Below are positions 25,458-38,804 of a stretch of DNA of 64,000 nucleotides, piece after piece. Each line of letters opens with the position of its first letter. Position 1 is the stretch's first letter. The stretch spans positions 1 through 64,000 of the forward strand of contig JACZJT010000071.1 in the NCBI GenBank assembly GCA_014860445.1. Direction: 5' to 3'. The translations under genes were made by a program, and so were the position numbers. This DNA comes from Burkholderiales bacterium (GTDB lineage: Bacteria; Pseudomonadota; Gammaproteobacteria; Burkholderiales; SG8-39). The notes beneath the pieces were generated by a model that was given only the letters and a program-made list of their open reading frames with translations, ran no database searches and had not been told where the DNA came from.

Positions 25458-27596
25458 TCAGTATTGCAGGCGCGCGTGATAGGTCGCGCGGGACGCTTCC
25501 AGCGCCTGCCCCAGCGTCAGAATGCCGTGTTCGGCAAGCAGGGGCAGCAGCTTGAGGAAGATTTCCCCGGTCACCAGCGCGTCGCCCAGGGCGGTATGCC
25601 GGCCGATTACGCTGACTCCGAGGCGCTCGGCGACCGCCTCGATGCTGTGCCCTTCCTGCGTCGGGTGCAGAACCACCGACAGCAGCAGGGTATCGAGTAT
25701 CGGCTGGGTGAAACGCACGCCCGTGGCGGCCTCCTTCAGCTCGAGAAAGCGCATGTCGAAGGCGGCATTGTGCGCGACCAGCACGGTGTCCTCGCAAAAA
25801 TGGTGGAACTGCGGCAGCACCTCGCCTATGGTCGGCTGGCCCTTCAGCGCCTTCGCCTCGATGCCATGGATGCGGGCGGAGGCCTTGCTGACCGGCCGCT
25901 TCGGATCGACGAGCTGCTCGAATACCTCGCGCTTGAGCAGCCTTCCATTGACGATGCGCACCGCGCCCAGGCTGATGATCTCGTCGCCTGCCGAAGGTTC
26001 AAGGCCGGTTGTTTCGGTGTCGAAAACCGTGTAGTGCAGATCGACCAGCTTGCGCTCGGCGAGGCCCGGCGCCTTATCGGCATGGCCGAACAGATCGAAG
26101 TCGTAGTACTCGGGCCTGCTGTCCATGGCGACGCTGCTCCGCACTGCCGCCGAAGCGGGCGCGCCCAGCGGCAACAGCAGCCTGAACCAGGCCGTATGCG
26201 AGGTCTTGTGCGACTGCACCCAGGCTTCACCGCCGTGGCGTTCGAGCACGTCTTTGAGGGTAAGCGGCGTTTGCATGCCGCCGATCTGCATCGGCTCGGT
26301 TTCCCACAGCGACAGCGCTTCGCTGCCGACGATCGCCCCGCTCCATACCAGGTCGAGTTCGGCAAAACGGCCGTTCTCGGCGGCGCGCAGGCCGACGGAG
26401 CGCACGCCGTAGTCTTCGCGCAGGCGGCCGGCAAGATAGGCCAATGCCTCGACCAGCGCGAAGCTGTCCACTTTGATCCAGATCTCGTCCGAAGCATGCT
26501 CCATGCCGCAGGGCAGGCCGAGCACGGCTTCGATGCGGCGCTGCGCCACGCTGAGCAGATCCGCGGCGCGCATGTCCTCCAGCGCCAGCCCCGCCTTTAG
26601 CGCATCCGCATACTCGGACAGGGCATCGTTGATCATGGCCGAGACTTGGCGCGATTCGGCGGCGACGATTTCGGTGAACTGCACGCGCCGCGCTTCGTTC
26701 ATTTCCGGGAACGACACAAGATTTTCGGCAGCGGCGCGCAGGTTCGCCACGGGCGCGCGCACCCCGGCGGCAAACGCCTGCAGCAGCGAACGCCGCTGCG
26801 CCTCCCGGCCCATCAGTTCGGTTACGTCCGCGAGAGTGAGCACCATCCCGGCGATGCGCCCACCCGCCGATAGAAACGCGGCCATCTGCACTTGGATCAA
26901 AGCACCGGTGACCGCATTGGTGATAAACCTGCTGGCCGGAAACTCCACGCCCTGATCCAGGCTCGACTGGAGCTTGTCCAGTGCATGCGCGACCTGATCG
27001 CGGTCGAGCAAGGCGAATACGGAACGGCCCAGCCCGACCAGGCCCTGGCGCGTGCCCGGCGCCGCCGCACCGAACAGCGCCTTGGCTTTTTCGTTGTACA
27101 ACAGAATGCGCCCTTCGGTGTTGCACAGCAGCACGCCCTCGGCCAGCTCCGACATCAGGGCGGCGAGCCGGTTGCGCTCCTCTTCGAGCCGCGCGTTGGT
27201 CGCGCCGGCCCGTGCTTCCAGGTCGTTCCTTTCGCGGTGATACGCGTCGGCCAGCCGGTTGATGGTCGCGGCAAGTTCCACAAGTTCGGCGCCGCCGGAG
27301 GAAACGACGCGATGCTCCGAGTTTGCCGCAAACACGATCCGGGTCTGCTCGGCCAGCGAGCGTACCGCCGTCACGTGATTGGTGAACAGCCAGCCGAGCA
27401 GGCCTGCACAAGCGAACAGCAGCAGCACGGCGACAAAACCGAGCACCGGCGCGCGATCCCGGACGATGCGCATGAAGAACGCGTATTCCGCGTCGGGCAA
27501 CCCGGCCGCGATCATGACGCCGACCACCGCCACCACGGCCACGATGCCGGCAAAAAGCGCAACCAGGCTCAGCGCAAATTTCAACCTGACGTTCAT
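25458..27596 (-). CDS. Membrane PAS sensor fused to DnaQ-like 3'-5' exonuclease
   Basis: A 712-residue protein. The N-terminus has two membrane helices (about 8-30 and 50-72), followed by a HAMP-like linker (TNHVTAVRSLAEQTR), a PAS domain (~145-290, MSELAEGVLLCNTEGRILLYNEKAK region) and a histidine-kinase-like dimerisation part without a clear kinase. Residues ~522-690 are a DEDD-type 3'-5' exonuclease of the DNA polymerase III epsilon family: DTETTG (Exo I), VAHNAAFDM (Exo II) and HTALGDA (Exo III). The fusion is seen in several proteobacteria next to symporter-type kinases; its function is unknown. The start overlaps the stop of the CheY-like gene by 4 nt. Confidence 0.87.
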   Translation of the reverse strand: MNVRLKFALSLVALFAGIVAVVAVVGVMIAAGLPDAEYAFFMRIVRDRAPVLGFVAVLLLFACAGLLGWLFTNHVTAVRSLAEQTRIVFAANSEHRVVSSGGAELVELAATINRLADAYHRERNDLEARAGATNARLEEERNRLAALMSELAEGVLLCNTEGRILLYNEKAKALFGAAAPGTRQGLVGLGRSVFALLDRDQVAHALDKLQSSLDQGVEFPASRFITNAVTGALIQVQMAAFLSAGGRIAGMVLTLADVTELMGREAQRRSLLQAFAAGVRAPVANLRAAAENLVSFPEMNEARRVQFTEIVAAESRQVSAMINDALSEYADALKAGLALEDMRAADLLSVAQRRIEAVLGLPCGMEHASDEIWIKVDSFALVEALAYLAGRLREDYGVRSVGLRAAENGRFAELDLVWSGAIVGSEALSLWETEPMQIGGMQTPLTLKDVLERHGGEAWVQSHKTSHTAWFRLLLPLGAPASAAVRSSVAMDSRPEYYDFDLFGHADKAPGLAERKLVDLHYTVFDTETTGLEPSAGDEIISLGAVRIVNGRLLKREVFEQLVDPKRPVSKASARIHGIEAKALKGQPTIGEVLPQFHHFCEDTVLVAHNAAFDMRFLELKEAATGVRFTQPILDTLLLSVVLHPTQEGHSIEAVAERLGVSVIGRHTALGDALVTGEIFLKLLPLLAEHGILTLGQALEASRATYHARLQY

Positions 27597-27982
27597 ACCC
27601 CGCCTGAATTGGACGCGGGCGCCAGCAATTCGTCGATTTTCGCGACCAGTTCCTTGTTGGAGAAGGGTTTCGTAACGTAGAGGTCGGCCCCCAGGGACAA
27701 GCCCTTGCTAACCTCCGCCTCCCGCCCTTTGGCCGACAGCATGATGATCTTGATGTGTTGCCAGTCGGCGCGCTCGCGCATGCGCTGGCACACTTCGTAC
27801 CCGCTTTTCACCGATATCATCACGTCGAGCAGGACCAGGTTCGGGAGGTGCTGATCGACCAGCTTCAGCGCCGCCTCGCCGTCCCGCGCCACCAGCACCT
27901 CGTAACCGCTGCGCTGCAGGAGATATTCGAGCGCGGTCACGATATTCGGTTCGTCATCGACGATCAGTATTTTCTTGCTCAC
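27593..27982 (-). CDS. Single-domain response regulator (CheY-like)
   Basis: A 129-residue receiver with no output domain: the acidic pocket VDDEP (residues ~8-12), phospho-acceptor Asp in VLLDVMIS (~55), MLSAKG and conserved Lys in VTKPFSN (~107). The start is a GTG at 27982 (SKKILIVDDE) with ggagag upstream; a much longer frame to 28285 is antisense of the kinase gene. It probably receives phosphate from the symporter-kinase 31 nt upstream and may signal to the membrane exonuclease encoded directly downstream; the partnership is inferred from gene order. Confidence 0.9.
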   Translation of the reverse strand: MSKKILIVDDEPNIVTALEYLLQRSGYEVLVARDGEAALKLVDQHLPNLVLLDVMISVKSGYEVCQRMRERADWQHIKIIMLSAKGREAEVSKGLSLGADLYVTKPFSNKELVAKIDELLAPASNSGGV

Positions 27983-28013
27983 GGATTCTCTCCTTGCGCG
28001 AACGCCATGTCGT

Positions 28014-30785
<2,772 letters not shown>

Positions 30786-30812
30786 TTCAATCGCCCCTGC
30801 GGCCGCTCCGCC

Positions 30813-31010
30813 CTAGTTCTTGGATTCGATCACGTAGGCCATGCCGGCGATCAGCAGGCTCCACGATACGAAGATATAGGCGTAGAGCACCGGGATGCCG
30901 AATACGGTCGCCGCCACGTTGAACAGCGCCAGCATCGGATAGTTGAACAACAGGACGCCCAGCATGCACAACGCCACCAGGCGCCGCGCCTTGACCTCGA
31001 ACTTGTCCAT
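30813..31010 (-). CDS. Small symporter-associated membrane protein (DUF4212-like)
   Basis: A 65-residue protein with two hydrophobic helices (about residues 11-30 and 38-58) and a cytosolic basic N-terminus. Small subunits of this kind (DUF4212, 'solute:sodium symporter small subunit') often precede symporter genes. It starts with an ATG at 31010 and ends 27 nt before the symporter-kinase, pointing to co-expression and a possible complex. Confidence 0.72.
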   Translation of the reverse strand: MDKFEVKARRLVALCMLGVLLFNYPMLALFNVAATVFGIPVLYAYIFVSWSLLIAGMAYVIESKN

Positions 31011-31082
31011 CCGGTTCTCCTGCGTCGACGGATGACTGAATCAGACTCGTGCCGCGCAGCCGGTCGGGGCAACGCCGCTTCT

Positions 31083-31754
31083 TCAGTTCACCCGCGGTCG
31101 TTCAAGACAATATCCCAGTCCGCGTATGGTGACGATCTTCACCCCGCCGCGCTCGAGCTTCTTGCGCAGACGGTGAATATAGACTTCGATCGCATTGGTG
31201 CTCACCTCTTCGCCCCATTCGCACACATGGTCCACCAGGTGCTCCTTGCTGACCATGCGGCCGGCGCGCTCGAGCAGGATTTTCAGCAGCGCGAGTTCGC
31301 GCGCCGAGAGCTCGACCACCTCGCCCTCGATGCTTGCCACCATGCCGACGGTGTCGTAGGAGAGCGATCCATGGGAGAGCACCGCGGAATCCGATTGGCC
31401 GCGCCGCGCCAGCGCGCGCACGCGCGCCTCCAGTTCGGCGAGCACGAAGGGTTTGACCAGATAGTCGTCGGCACCCAGATCCAGGCCGCGCACGCGGTCA
31501 TCGACGCCGTCTTTCGCGGTCAGGATCAACACCGGCAGGCGCGACTGGCGCGCGCGCAGTCGCCGCAGCACTTCGAGACCGCTCATTTTCGGCAGCCCGA
31601 GATCGAGGATCAGCAAATCGAATTCGTTGCTCGCGACGGCGCTGTCGGCCTCCGCACCGGTCATGACCAGATCCACTGCGTGACCGGCGTGACGCAAGGA
31701 ATGCCGCAGGCCGTCAGCCAGACTGGCATCGTCCTCGGCGACCAGAATCCTCAA
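31083..31754 (-). CDS. OmpR/PhoB-type response regulator
   Basis: A 223-residue DNA-binding response regulator: receiver domain at residues 1-115 (VAEDDAS, phospho-acceptor Asp51 in LLILDLGLPKMSG, Lys in YLVKPFV) and a C-terminal winged helix at ~130-220 (ELALLKILLERAGRMVSKEHL, then RLRKKLERGGVKIVTIRGLGY, positions ~155-215). No dedicated kinase of the usual type is adjacent; the symporter-kinase downstream could be its partner. Confidence 0.93.
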   Translation of the reverse strand: MRILVAEDDASLADGLRHSLRHAGHAVDLVMTGAEADSAVASNEFDLLILDLGLPKMSGLEVLRRLRARQSRLPVLILTAKDGVDDRVRGLDLGADDYLVKPFVLAELEARVRALARRGQSDSAVLSHGSLSYDTVGMVASIEGEVVELSARELALLKILLERAGRMVSKEHLVDHVCEWGEEVSTNAIEVYIHRLRKKLERGGVKIVTIRGLGYCLERPRVN

Positions 31755-31856
31755 GCGTCCCCCCTCCCCAAATCACCCCAACCACAAGGCAGTGTAGCAA
31801 ACCGCTCCGCTGACTGCACGATTAGAAGCGCGCCCGTGCGGTCTTCGGAAATTCCG

Positions 31857-31889
31857 CACAAAAAAAAGCCCCGCCGAAGCGGGGCTTTT
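31857..31889 (-). terminator. Rho-independent terminator after groEL
   Basis: On the minus strand agccccgc and gcggggct form a stem around a short ttcg-type loop, followed by a run of eight T. It lies about 60 nt after the groEL stop. Flanking A and T runs on both sides mean it could also work for the plus strand. Confidence 0.85.
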
Positions 31890-31948
31890 CGGAGCGAAAC
31901 CGTTTCCAATTGCAGCGCGCCAGAGCGCGCCGCTCCTGGACGTCGGCT

Positions 31949-33622
<1,674 letters not shown>

Positions 33623-33710
33623 CTAAAAATTTGTAATCGAACCGGGGGATACATGCGGCGTTGCCGCTAGTCGATACAACCCCGGGGCCAACTTTGATTG
33701 GTGTTTGTGC

Positions 33711-34001
33711 CTACTTGGTGACCACACCCATGATGTCTTCTTCGCGCATGACCAGCAGTTCGTCACCGTCGAGTTTGACGCTGGAGCCGGAATATTTGCC
33801 GAACAGGACACGGTCGCCGACTTTGACGGCCAGGGGACGCACTTTGCCGTCGTCCATCACTTTGCCGGTGCCGATCGCGAGCACTTCGCCCTGATCCGGC
33901 TTCTCGGCTGCGTTGTCGGGAATGACGATCCCGCCGGCGGTCTTGCGTTCTTCCTCAATGCGTTTGACAATGACACGATCGTGTAAGGGACGGATTTTCA
34001 T
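33711..34001 (-). CDS. groS: GroES co-chaperonin (10 kDa)
   Basis: A 96-residue Gro[15 protein letters not shown], the mobile loop [13 protein letters not shown] that touches GroEL, then [21 protein letters not shown]. The start at 34001 has GGAGGA seven nt upstream; a start at 34016 would add five residues that GroES does not normally have. First gene of the operon, under a sigma32-like promoter and CIRCE. Confidence 0.98.
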   Translation of the reverse strand: MKIRPLHDRVIVKRIEEERKTAGGIVIPDNAAEKPDQGEVLAIGTGKVMDDGKVRPLAVKVGDRVLFGKYSGSSVKLDGDELLVMREEDIMGVVTK

Positions 34002-34033
34002 GGATACTTCCTCCAAACAGGTGGTTAGTTAGC

Positions 34034-34058
34034 GGCCACTAACTCAACATTAGTGGCC
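34034..34058 (-). promoter_or_regulatory. Perfect 9-bp inverted repeat in the groES leader
   Basis: ggccactaa and ttagtggcc are exact reverse complements separated by 7 nt. The repeat lies between CIRCE and the groES ribosome site, inside the expected 5' untranslated region, so it could form an RNA hairpin or bind a protein. Confidence 0.6.
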
Positions 34059-34077
34059 AGAAGTCGGACGCTGGCTG

Positions 34078-34104
34078 TTAGCACTCACGGTCAACGAGTG
34101 CTAA
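34078..34104 (-). promoter_or_regulatory. CIRCE operator (HrcA-binding)
   Basis: ttagcactc, 9 nt, gagtgctaa: the exact CIRCE consensus, an inverted repeat bound by the repressor HrcA. It overlaps the expected transcription start of the groESL promoter. Confidence 0.95.
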
Positions 34105-34133
34105 TTATGAGGCTAGATGGCCCCGATTTCAAG
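34104..34133 (-). promoter_or_regulatory. Sigma32-type heat-shock promoter of groESL
   Basis: On the minus strand a -35 element cttgaaa (34127-34133) and a -10 element cctcataat (34104-34112) are 14 nt apart, close to the consensus CTTGAAA / CCCCATnT. The start of transcription would fall inside CIRCE, giving dual sigma32 and HrcA control. Confidence 0.8.
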
Positions 34134-34253
34134 TGGTCGACCAATCTGAATTTGATTCCTGCTGCGTCGGCCTCACGCAAACCGACGGCATTCGGCGCGG
34201 CGACTAACCCGATATGATGGCAACCCGAACCCCTGACCAATAATGCGGCAACC

Positions 34254-35711
34254 ATGTTGATATTGCGCGTTTTACTCATTTTCCTACTTGGGGCTTTCCT
34301 GCTTGGGGCGAAACTCGCCACCGCACAGCCCCTGCCGCCGACGGTCGAGCAGGCCCTGAAGCGCGCGCGCATCCCGGTCTCGGGCGTCGCCGCCTATGTA
34401 CAGGACGTGGACGCCGCCACGCCCCTGCTCGTTCTCAATGCCGCGCAGGCGATGAATCCGGCGTCGACGATGAAGCTGGTCACCACCTTCGCGGCGCTCG
34501 AATTGCTCGGCCCGACCTACCAATGGAAAACCGAGGTCTACGCCAACGGCAACTTGGAGGGGGACTCGCTGCGGGGCGACCTGATACTCAAAGGACGCGG
34601 TGACCCGAAGCTGACGCTGGAGCACTTCTGGCTGCTGTTGCGCAAGCTGCGCGCGCTGGGCCTGCGCGAAATCCGCGGCGATCTGGTGCAGGACCGCAGC
34701 TATTTCGAAGCGGCGCCATACGATCCGGGGAAATTCGACGGCGAAGCGCTGCGCGCCTACAACGTCGGGCCCGACGCGCTGCTGCTCAACTTCAAGGCCG
34801 TGCGCTTTCAGTTCGTGCCCGACGCCGAGGCGAAACGCGTGACCGTCATCGCCGAACCCAAGCCGGACGGACTCGAATTCTCCGCCACCGTACGCGCCAC
34901 CGCCGGGGCCTGCGGCGACTGGCGCGCGGGCATCAAGGCCGACTTCCAGAGCAAGGGCGGATCGGCCAGGGCCGCGTTCACGGGCAGCATGCCGGCGAGC
35001 TGCGGCGAGCGTTATTGGAATGCGAGCCTGCTGGCGCAGCCCGATTACGTCTACGGCGTGTTCAAACAGTTGTGGCGGGAACTGGGCGGCAGCATCACGG
35101 GCGGCTGGCGCGACGGGACGGTGCCGGCCGGCGCCAGACTGCTCGCGACGGGCGAATCGGCCAGCAACGCCGAACTCGTGCGCGACATCAACAAGTTCAG
35201 CAACAACGTGATGGCGCGCCAGCTGTTCCTGACGCTGGGCGCAGAAATGCTGGCGTTGCCCGCAAACAGCGAGCGTTCGACGCAGGCGGTGCGTGCGTGG
35301 CTGGCGGAAAAGGGGCTCGATTTTCCCGAGCTCGTACTCGAAAACGGATCGGGGCTGTCGCGCGTGGAGCGGATCAGCGCCGAACACATGGGCAAACTCT
35401 TGCTTGCGGCATGGCGCAGCGCCGTGATGCCCGAGCTCATGGCCTCATTGCCGCTCGTCGCCCAGGACGGCACCATGCGGCGCCGGCTGCGTTTCGAATC
35501 CATCGCAGGGCAGGCGCATATCAAGACCGGCTCGCTCAGCGACGCGCGCACCTTGGCTGGCTACGTGCTGGACCGGCACGGCCGCCGCCGCGTGGTCGTC
35601 ATGTTCATCAACGACGCCAATGCCGGCGGCGGCCGGCCGGCGCAGGACGCGCTGCTGCAGTGGGTGTACGAAGGCGGCACGACAGCGGGGAATGCGTCGC
35701 GAGGGAACTAA
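34254..35711 (+). CDS. dacB: DacB, D-alanyl-D-alanine carboxypeptidase/endopeptidase (PBP4)
   Basis: A 485-residue periplasmic PBP4-type peptidase (class C low-molecular-mass). Signal peptide at residues 1-24. Active-site motifs in order: SxxK as S71-T-M-K in NPASTMK, the SxN motif in KFSNNVMARQLF near residue 318, and KTG in HIKTGSLSDARTLAGYV near residue 424. It cleaves the terminal D-Ala and cross-bridges of peptidoglycan. Transcribed divergently from groES, with about 120 nt between this ATG and the heat-shock promoter. Confidence 0.95.
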   Translation: MLILRVLLIFLLGAFLLGAKLATAQPLPPTVEQALKRARIPVSGVAAYVQDVDAATPLLVLNAAQAMNPASTMKLVTTFAALELLGPTYQWKTEVYANGNLEGDSLRGDLILKGRGDPKLTLEHFWLLLRKLRALGLREIRGDLVQDRSYFEAAPYDPGKFDGEALRAYNVGPDALLLNFKAVRFQFVPDAEAKRVTVIAEPKPDGLEFSATVRATAGACGDWRAGIKADFQSKGGSARAAFTGSMPASCGERYWNASLLAQPDYVYGVFKQLWRELGGSITGGWRDGTVPAGARLLATGESASNAELVRDINKFSNNVMARQLFLTLGAEMLALPANSERSTQAVRAWLAEKGLDFPELVLENGSGLSRVERISAEHMGKLLLAAWRSAVMPELMASLPLVAQDGTMRRRLRFESIAGQAHIKTGSLSDARTLAGYVLDRHGRRRVVVMFINDANAGGGRPAQDALLQWVYEGGTTAGNASRGN

Positions 35712-35843
35712 GGGCCCGGAACACGGGTCATACGTGAGACGCATCCTTGAAGCGGCATTGGCGCCTGCTTGACCAAAGTCAAAGCAGAACACGCGCCAGC
35801 GGCTAGGATCGAAGCGTACGCACACCACAAACCGGGAGTCATC

Positions 35844-36158
35844 ATGGACGCCGAATATCAAGCTGTCACACGCGAAAAACTGGTTGCAGACCTGCGCGTC
35901 GTACTCGCAGACACCGAGCAACTGCTCAAAGCCGTCATCGGCGAATCAGGCGAAAAACTCGCCGCGCTGCGACCGCGCATCGAAGAAAACCTGCGCAACG
36001 CCAAAGAGCGGCTGGCCGAATTCGAGCAGGTCGCAAGCGACAAGGCGCGCGCCGCCGTGGACGCGACCGACGGTTACGCGCACGAGCATCCCTGGAGAAT
36101 CGCCGGCGTCAGCGCGCTGGTCGGTGTGGCACTCGGCCTGCTGATCGGCCGACGCTAG
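35844..36158 (+). CDS. DUF883 (ElaB/YqjD-type) membrane-anchored protein
   Basis: A 104-residue protein: an amphipathic helical body (residues ~5-70, LVADLRVVLADTEQLL) and a C-terminal membrane helix closed by GLLIGRR, the signature of the ElaB/YgaM/YqjD family. E. coli members attach ribosomes to the inner membrane in stationary phase. The ATG at 35844 has gggag upstream; the longer frame from 35769 lacks support. Confidence 0.9.
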   Translation: MDAEYQAVTREKLVADLRVVLADTEQLLKAVIGESGEKLAALRPRIEENLRNAKERLAEFEQVASDKARAAVDATDGYAHEHPWRIAGVSALVGVALGLLIGRR

Positions 36159-36169
36159 CCGATTAGAGT

Positions 36170-36251
36170 TGTCATTCCGAGGGCGCAGCCCGAGGAATCT
36201 GCTTTCCCGCCTAAACCCAAAAGCAGATTCCTCGCTGCGCTCGGAATGACA
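36170..36251. repeat. Palindromic interspersed repeat, copy 1
   Basis: An 82-nt imperfect palindrome: outer arms tgtcattccga / tcggaatgaca, inner arms gaggaatctgctt / aagcagattcctc, with a short variable centre. It is one of three near-identical copies within 5 kb and lies between the DUF883 and ubiD genes, which converge on it. It could end transcription from both sides. Confidence 0.9.
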
Positions 36252-36293
36252 GGCGATCGAAGCAGCACTGCACGCAAGCGTGCGCGCGGGCGC

Positions 36294-37778
36294 TTATAGC
36301 TCCAAACTACTCCACAGTTCATCCACGCGCCGCTTCACCTCGGCATCCATCGCGATCGGCGTGCCCCAGCCGCGGCTGGTTTCGCCCGGCCATTTGTTGG
36401 TCGCATCGATGCCCATCTTCGAGCCCAGGCCCGACACCGGGCTGGCGAAATCCAGATAATCGATCGGCGTGCGCTCGGCGAGCAGCGTGTCGCGCGCCGG
36501 ATCGACGCGCGTGGTCATCGCCCAGATCACTTCCTTCCAGTCGCGGATGTTCACGTCGTCGTCGGTGACGATGATGAATTTGGTGTACATGAACTGGCGC
36601 AGAAAACTCCAGATGCCGAACATGACGCGCTTGGCGTGGCCGGGATACTGCTTTTTCATGCTCACCACGGCGAGCCGGTAGGAACAGCCCTCGGGCGGCA
36701 GATAGAAATCGGTGATTTCGGGAAACTGCTTTTGCAGCAGCGGCACGAACACTTCGTTCAGCGCCACGCCCAGTATGGCCGGCTCGTCCGGCGGCTTGCC
36801 GGTGTAGGTGCTGTGGTAAATCGGGTCGCGCCGCATGCTGATGCGCTCGATGGTGAATACCGGAAAGCGTTCCTGTTCATTGTAATAACCGGTGTGATCG
36901 CCAAAGGGGCCCTCGAGCGCGGATTCGTCCGGGTGTATGACGCCCTCCAACACGATCTCGGCGCTCGCCGGGACTTCGAGGTCGCTGCCCAGGCATTTCA
37001 CCAGTTCGGTCTTGGCGCCGCGCAGCAGACCGGCAAACTGATACTCCGAAATCGAATCCGGCACCGGCGTCACCGCGGCGAGGATGGTGGCCGGGTCCGC
37101 GCCCAGCGCCACGGCGATCGGAAACGGTTCGCCCGGACGGTGCAATCCGTGGTCGCGAAAATCGAGCGCGCCGCCGCGCTGCGCGAGCCAGCGCATGATC
37201 ACCTTGTTCGGCGCGATCACCTGCTGGCGGTAGATGCCCAGGTTCTGCCGGGTTTTCAGCGGCCCGCGCGTGACGACCAGGCCCCAGGTGATCAGCGGCC
37301 CGGCGTCGCCCGGCCAGCAGGTCTGGATCGGCAGCCGGGACAGATCGACATCCTTGCCCTCCCAGACGATTTCCTGACAGGGCGCGCTGCTGCGCACGTT
37401 CGGCGCCATATTGAGCACCTGCTTCAACACCGGCAGCTTGTCCCAGGCGTCCTTCAGCCCTTTGGGCGGATCGGGTTCCTTCAGATAGGCGAGCAGCTTG
37501 CCCACTTCGCGCAGCGCTTCGACCGAGTCCTCGCCCATGCCGAGCGCGACGCGACGCGGCGTGCCGAACAGATTCGCGAGCACCGGTATGCGCGGCCCTC
37601 CCGTTGCGCCGCCAAAGCCCTTTGGATTTTCGAACAGGATGGCGGGACCGCCGGCCTTGAGCACGCGGTCGCATATTTCGGTCATCTCCAGGTGCGGATC
37701 GACCTCGGCCGCGACGCGCTTGAGTTCGCCCTGTTGTTCCAGCTGCGCGATGAAGTCGCGCAAATCCTTGTAGCGCAT
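36294..37778 (-). CDS. ubiD: UbiD-family decarboxylase (4-hydroxy-3-polyprenylbenzoate decarboxylase)
   Basis: A 494-residue prenylated-FMN-dependent decarboxylase. The N-terminus [14 protein letters not shown], the middle [10 protein letters not shown] and [27 protein letters not shown] with the catalytic Glu region, and the C-terminal ATNKWPGET are typical of ubiquinone-pathway UbiD. It removes the carboxyl group from the prenylated ring. The start at 37778 is chosen because the frame's extension to 38579 is the antisense of ubiA. ubiA lies just upstream on the same strand with 14 nt between, which supports a ubiquinone operon. Confidence 0.95.
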   Translation of the reverse strand: MRYKDLRDFIAQLEQQGELKRVAAEVDPHLEMTEICDRVLKAGGPAILFENPKGFGGATGGPRIPVLANLFGTPRRVALGMGEDSVEALREVGKLLAYLKEPDPPKGLKDAWDKLPVLKQVLNMAPNVRSSAPCQEIVWEGKDVDLSRLPIQTCWPGDAGPLITWGLVVTRGPLKTRQNLGIYRQQVIAPNKVIMRWLAQRGGALDFRDHGLHRPGEPFPIAVALGADPATILAAVTPVPDSISEYQFAGLLRGAKTELVKCLGSDLEVPASAEIVLEGVIHPDESALEGPFGDHTGYYNEQERFPVFTIERISMRRDPIYHSTYTGKPPDEPAILGVALNEVFVPLLQKQFPEITDFYLPPEGCSYRLAVVSMKKQYPGHAKRVMFGIWSFLRQFMYTKFIIVTDDDVNIRDWKEVIWAMTTRVDPARDTLLAERTPIDYLDFASPVSGLGSKMGIDATNKWPGETSRGWGTPIAMDAEVKRRVDELWSSLEL

Positions 37779-37792
37779 GAATGCAGGTCCCG

Positions 37793-38665
37793 TTAAGGCC
37801 AAACGTAATTCGCAGCGATGCCGGCGAAAATGACGCCGCCGACCCAGTTGTTGTGCAGGAACGCCTTGAAGCAGCCCTCTCGCGTGCGCCCGCGTATCAG
37901 GCTGTAGTGATACAGCATGATGCAGGCGGCCGCACCCAGCCCCAGATAGTAATACAGGCCGAACGCAAGCTTCAGGCCTATGCCCGCCAGTACCGCGAGC
38001 ATGGCCGCGTAGCACAGCATCACCGCGGCCACGTCGTAGCGGCCGAGGGTGATCGCCGAGGTGCGGATGCCGATCCGGATGTCGTCGTCGCGGTCCACCA
38101 TTGCGTACTCGGTATCGTAGGCGAGCACCCAGAAAATATTCGCGAGCAGCAGCCACCAGCACATGGCCGGCAGCGCGTTGGCCACGGCCGCGTAGGCCAT
38201 CGGAATGCCGAAGCCGAAGGTCACGCCCAGATAGGCCTGCGGGATGGAGAGAAAACGCTTGGTGAAAGGATAGGTGGCGGCGAGCGCGAGCGCGACGAAC
38301 GACAGCGCGATCGCGAAGCGGTTGAGTTCGAGCACCAGGCAGAACGCGGCCAGTGTCAGGGTCGCGGCCAGCCACAGCGCCTCTTTCACGCTGACCAGCC
38401 CGGCCGCGACCGGCCGGTCTTTGGTGCGCTTCACGTGCGCGTCGAACTTGCGGTCGGCAAGATCGTTCATGACGCAGCCGGCCGAGCGCATCAGCAGCGT
38501 GCCGAGGCAGAAGATCCAGGTCATCAGCCAGCCCGGCCGGCCGGTCGAGGCGATCCACAGCGCCCACAGGGTCGGCCACAGGAGCAGCAGCGTGCCGATG
38601 GGCTTGTCCAGCCGCATCAGCTTTTCGTAAAGCGTCAGGCGGTCTTTGATGGCGGCGAGATTCAT
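37793..38665 (-). CDS. ubiA: UbiA, 4-hydroxybenzoate polyprenyltransferase
   Basis: A 290-residue membrane prenyltransferase with about nine hydrophobic helices. Both Asp-rich motifs are seen: NDLADRKFD near residue 66 and the second [12 protein letters not shown] near residue 180. It joins the polyprenyl chain to 4-hydroxybenzoate in ubiquinone synthesis. The ATG at 38665 gives the same length as the E. coli enzyme; the start at 38698 lies inside a palindromic repeat and is rejected. Confidence 0.95.
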   Translation of the reverse strand: MNLAAIKDRLTLYEKLMRLDKPIGTLLLLWPTLWALWIASTGRPGWLMTWIFCLGTLLMRSAGCVMNDLADRKFDAHVKRTKDRPVAAGLVSVKEALWLAATLTLAAFCLVLELNRFAIALSFVALALAATYPFTKRFLSIPQAYLGVTFGFGIPMAYAAVANALPAMCWWLLLANIFWVLAYDTEYAMVDRDDDIRIGIRTSAITLGRYDVAAVMLCYAAMLAVLAGIGLKLAFGLYYYLGLGAAACIMLYHYSLIRGRTREGCFKAFLHNNWVGGVIFAGIAANYVWP

Positions 38666-38692
38666 ATTCTCATGGTCGAGTACAAAGTTGAC

Positions 38693-38773
38693 TGTCATTC
38701 CGAAGCCGAAGGCTGAGGAATCTGCTTTTTGCTTGACCCAAAAAGCAGATTCCTCGCTGCGCTCGGAATGACA
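38693..38773. repeat. Palindromic interspersed repeat, copy 2
   Basis: An 81-nt copy of the same element: tgtcattccga ... gaggaatctgctttt ... aaaagcagattcctc ... tcggaatgaca. It lies between the recG stop and the ubiA start. Confidence 0.9.
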
Positions 38774-38804
38774 GTTTTCGATATTTTCATCCTAACATCC
38801 GCTC

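Noticed and set aside
37779..38579. N-terminal extension of UbiD by about 267 residues
   Set aside because: The extension is antisense to ubiA and gives an Arg/Gly-rich non-protein-like sequence; the ATG at 37778 gives the normal UbiD length.
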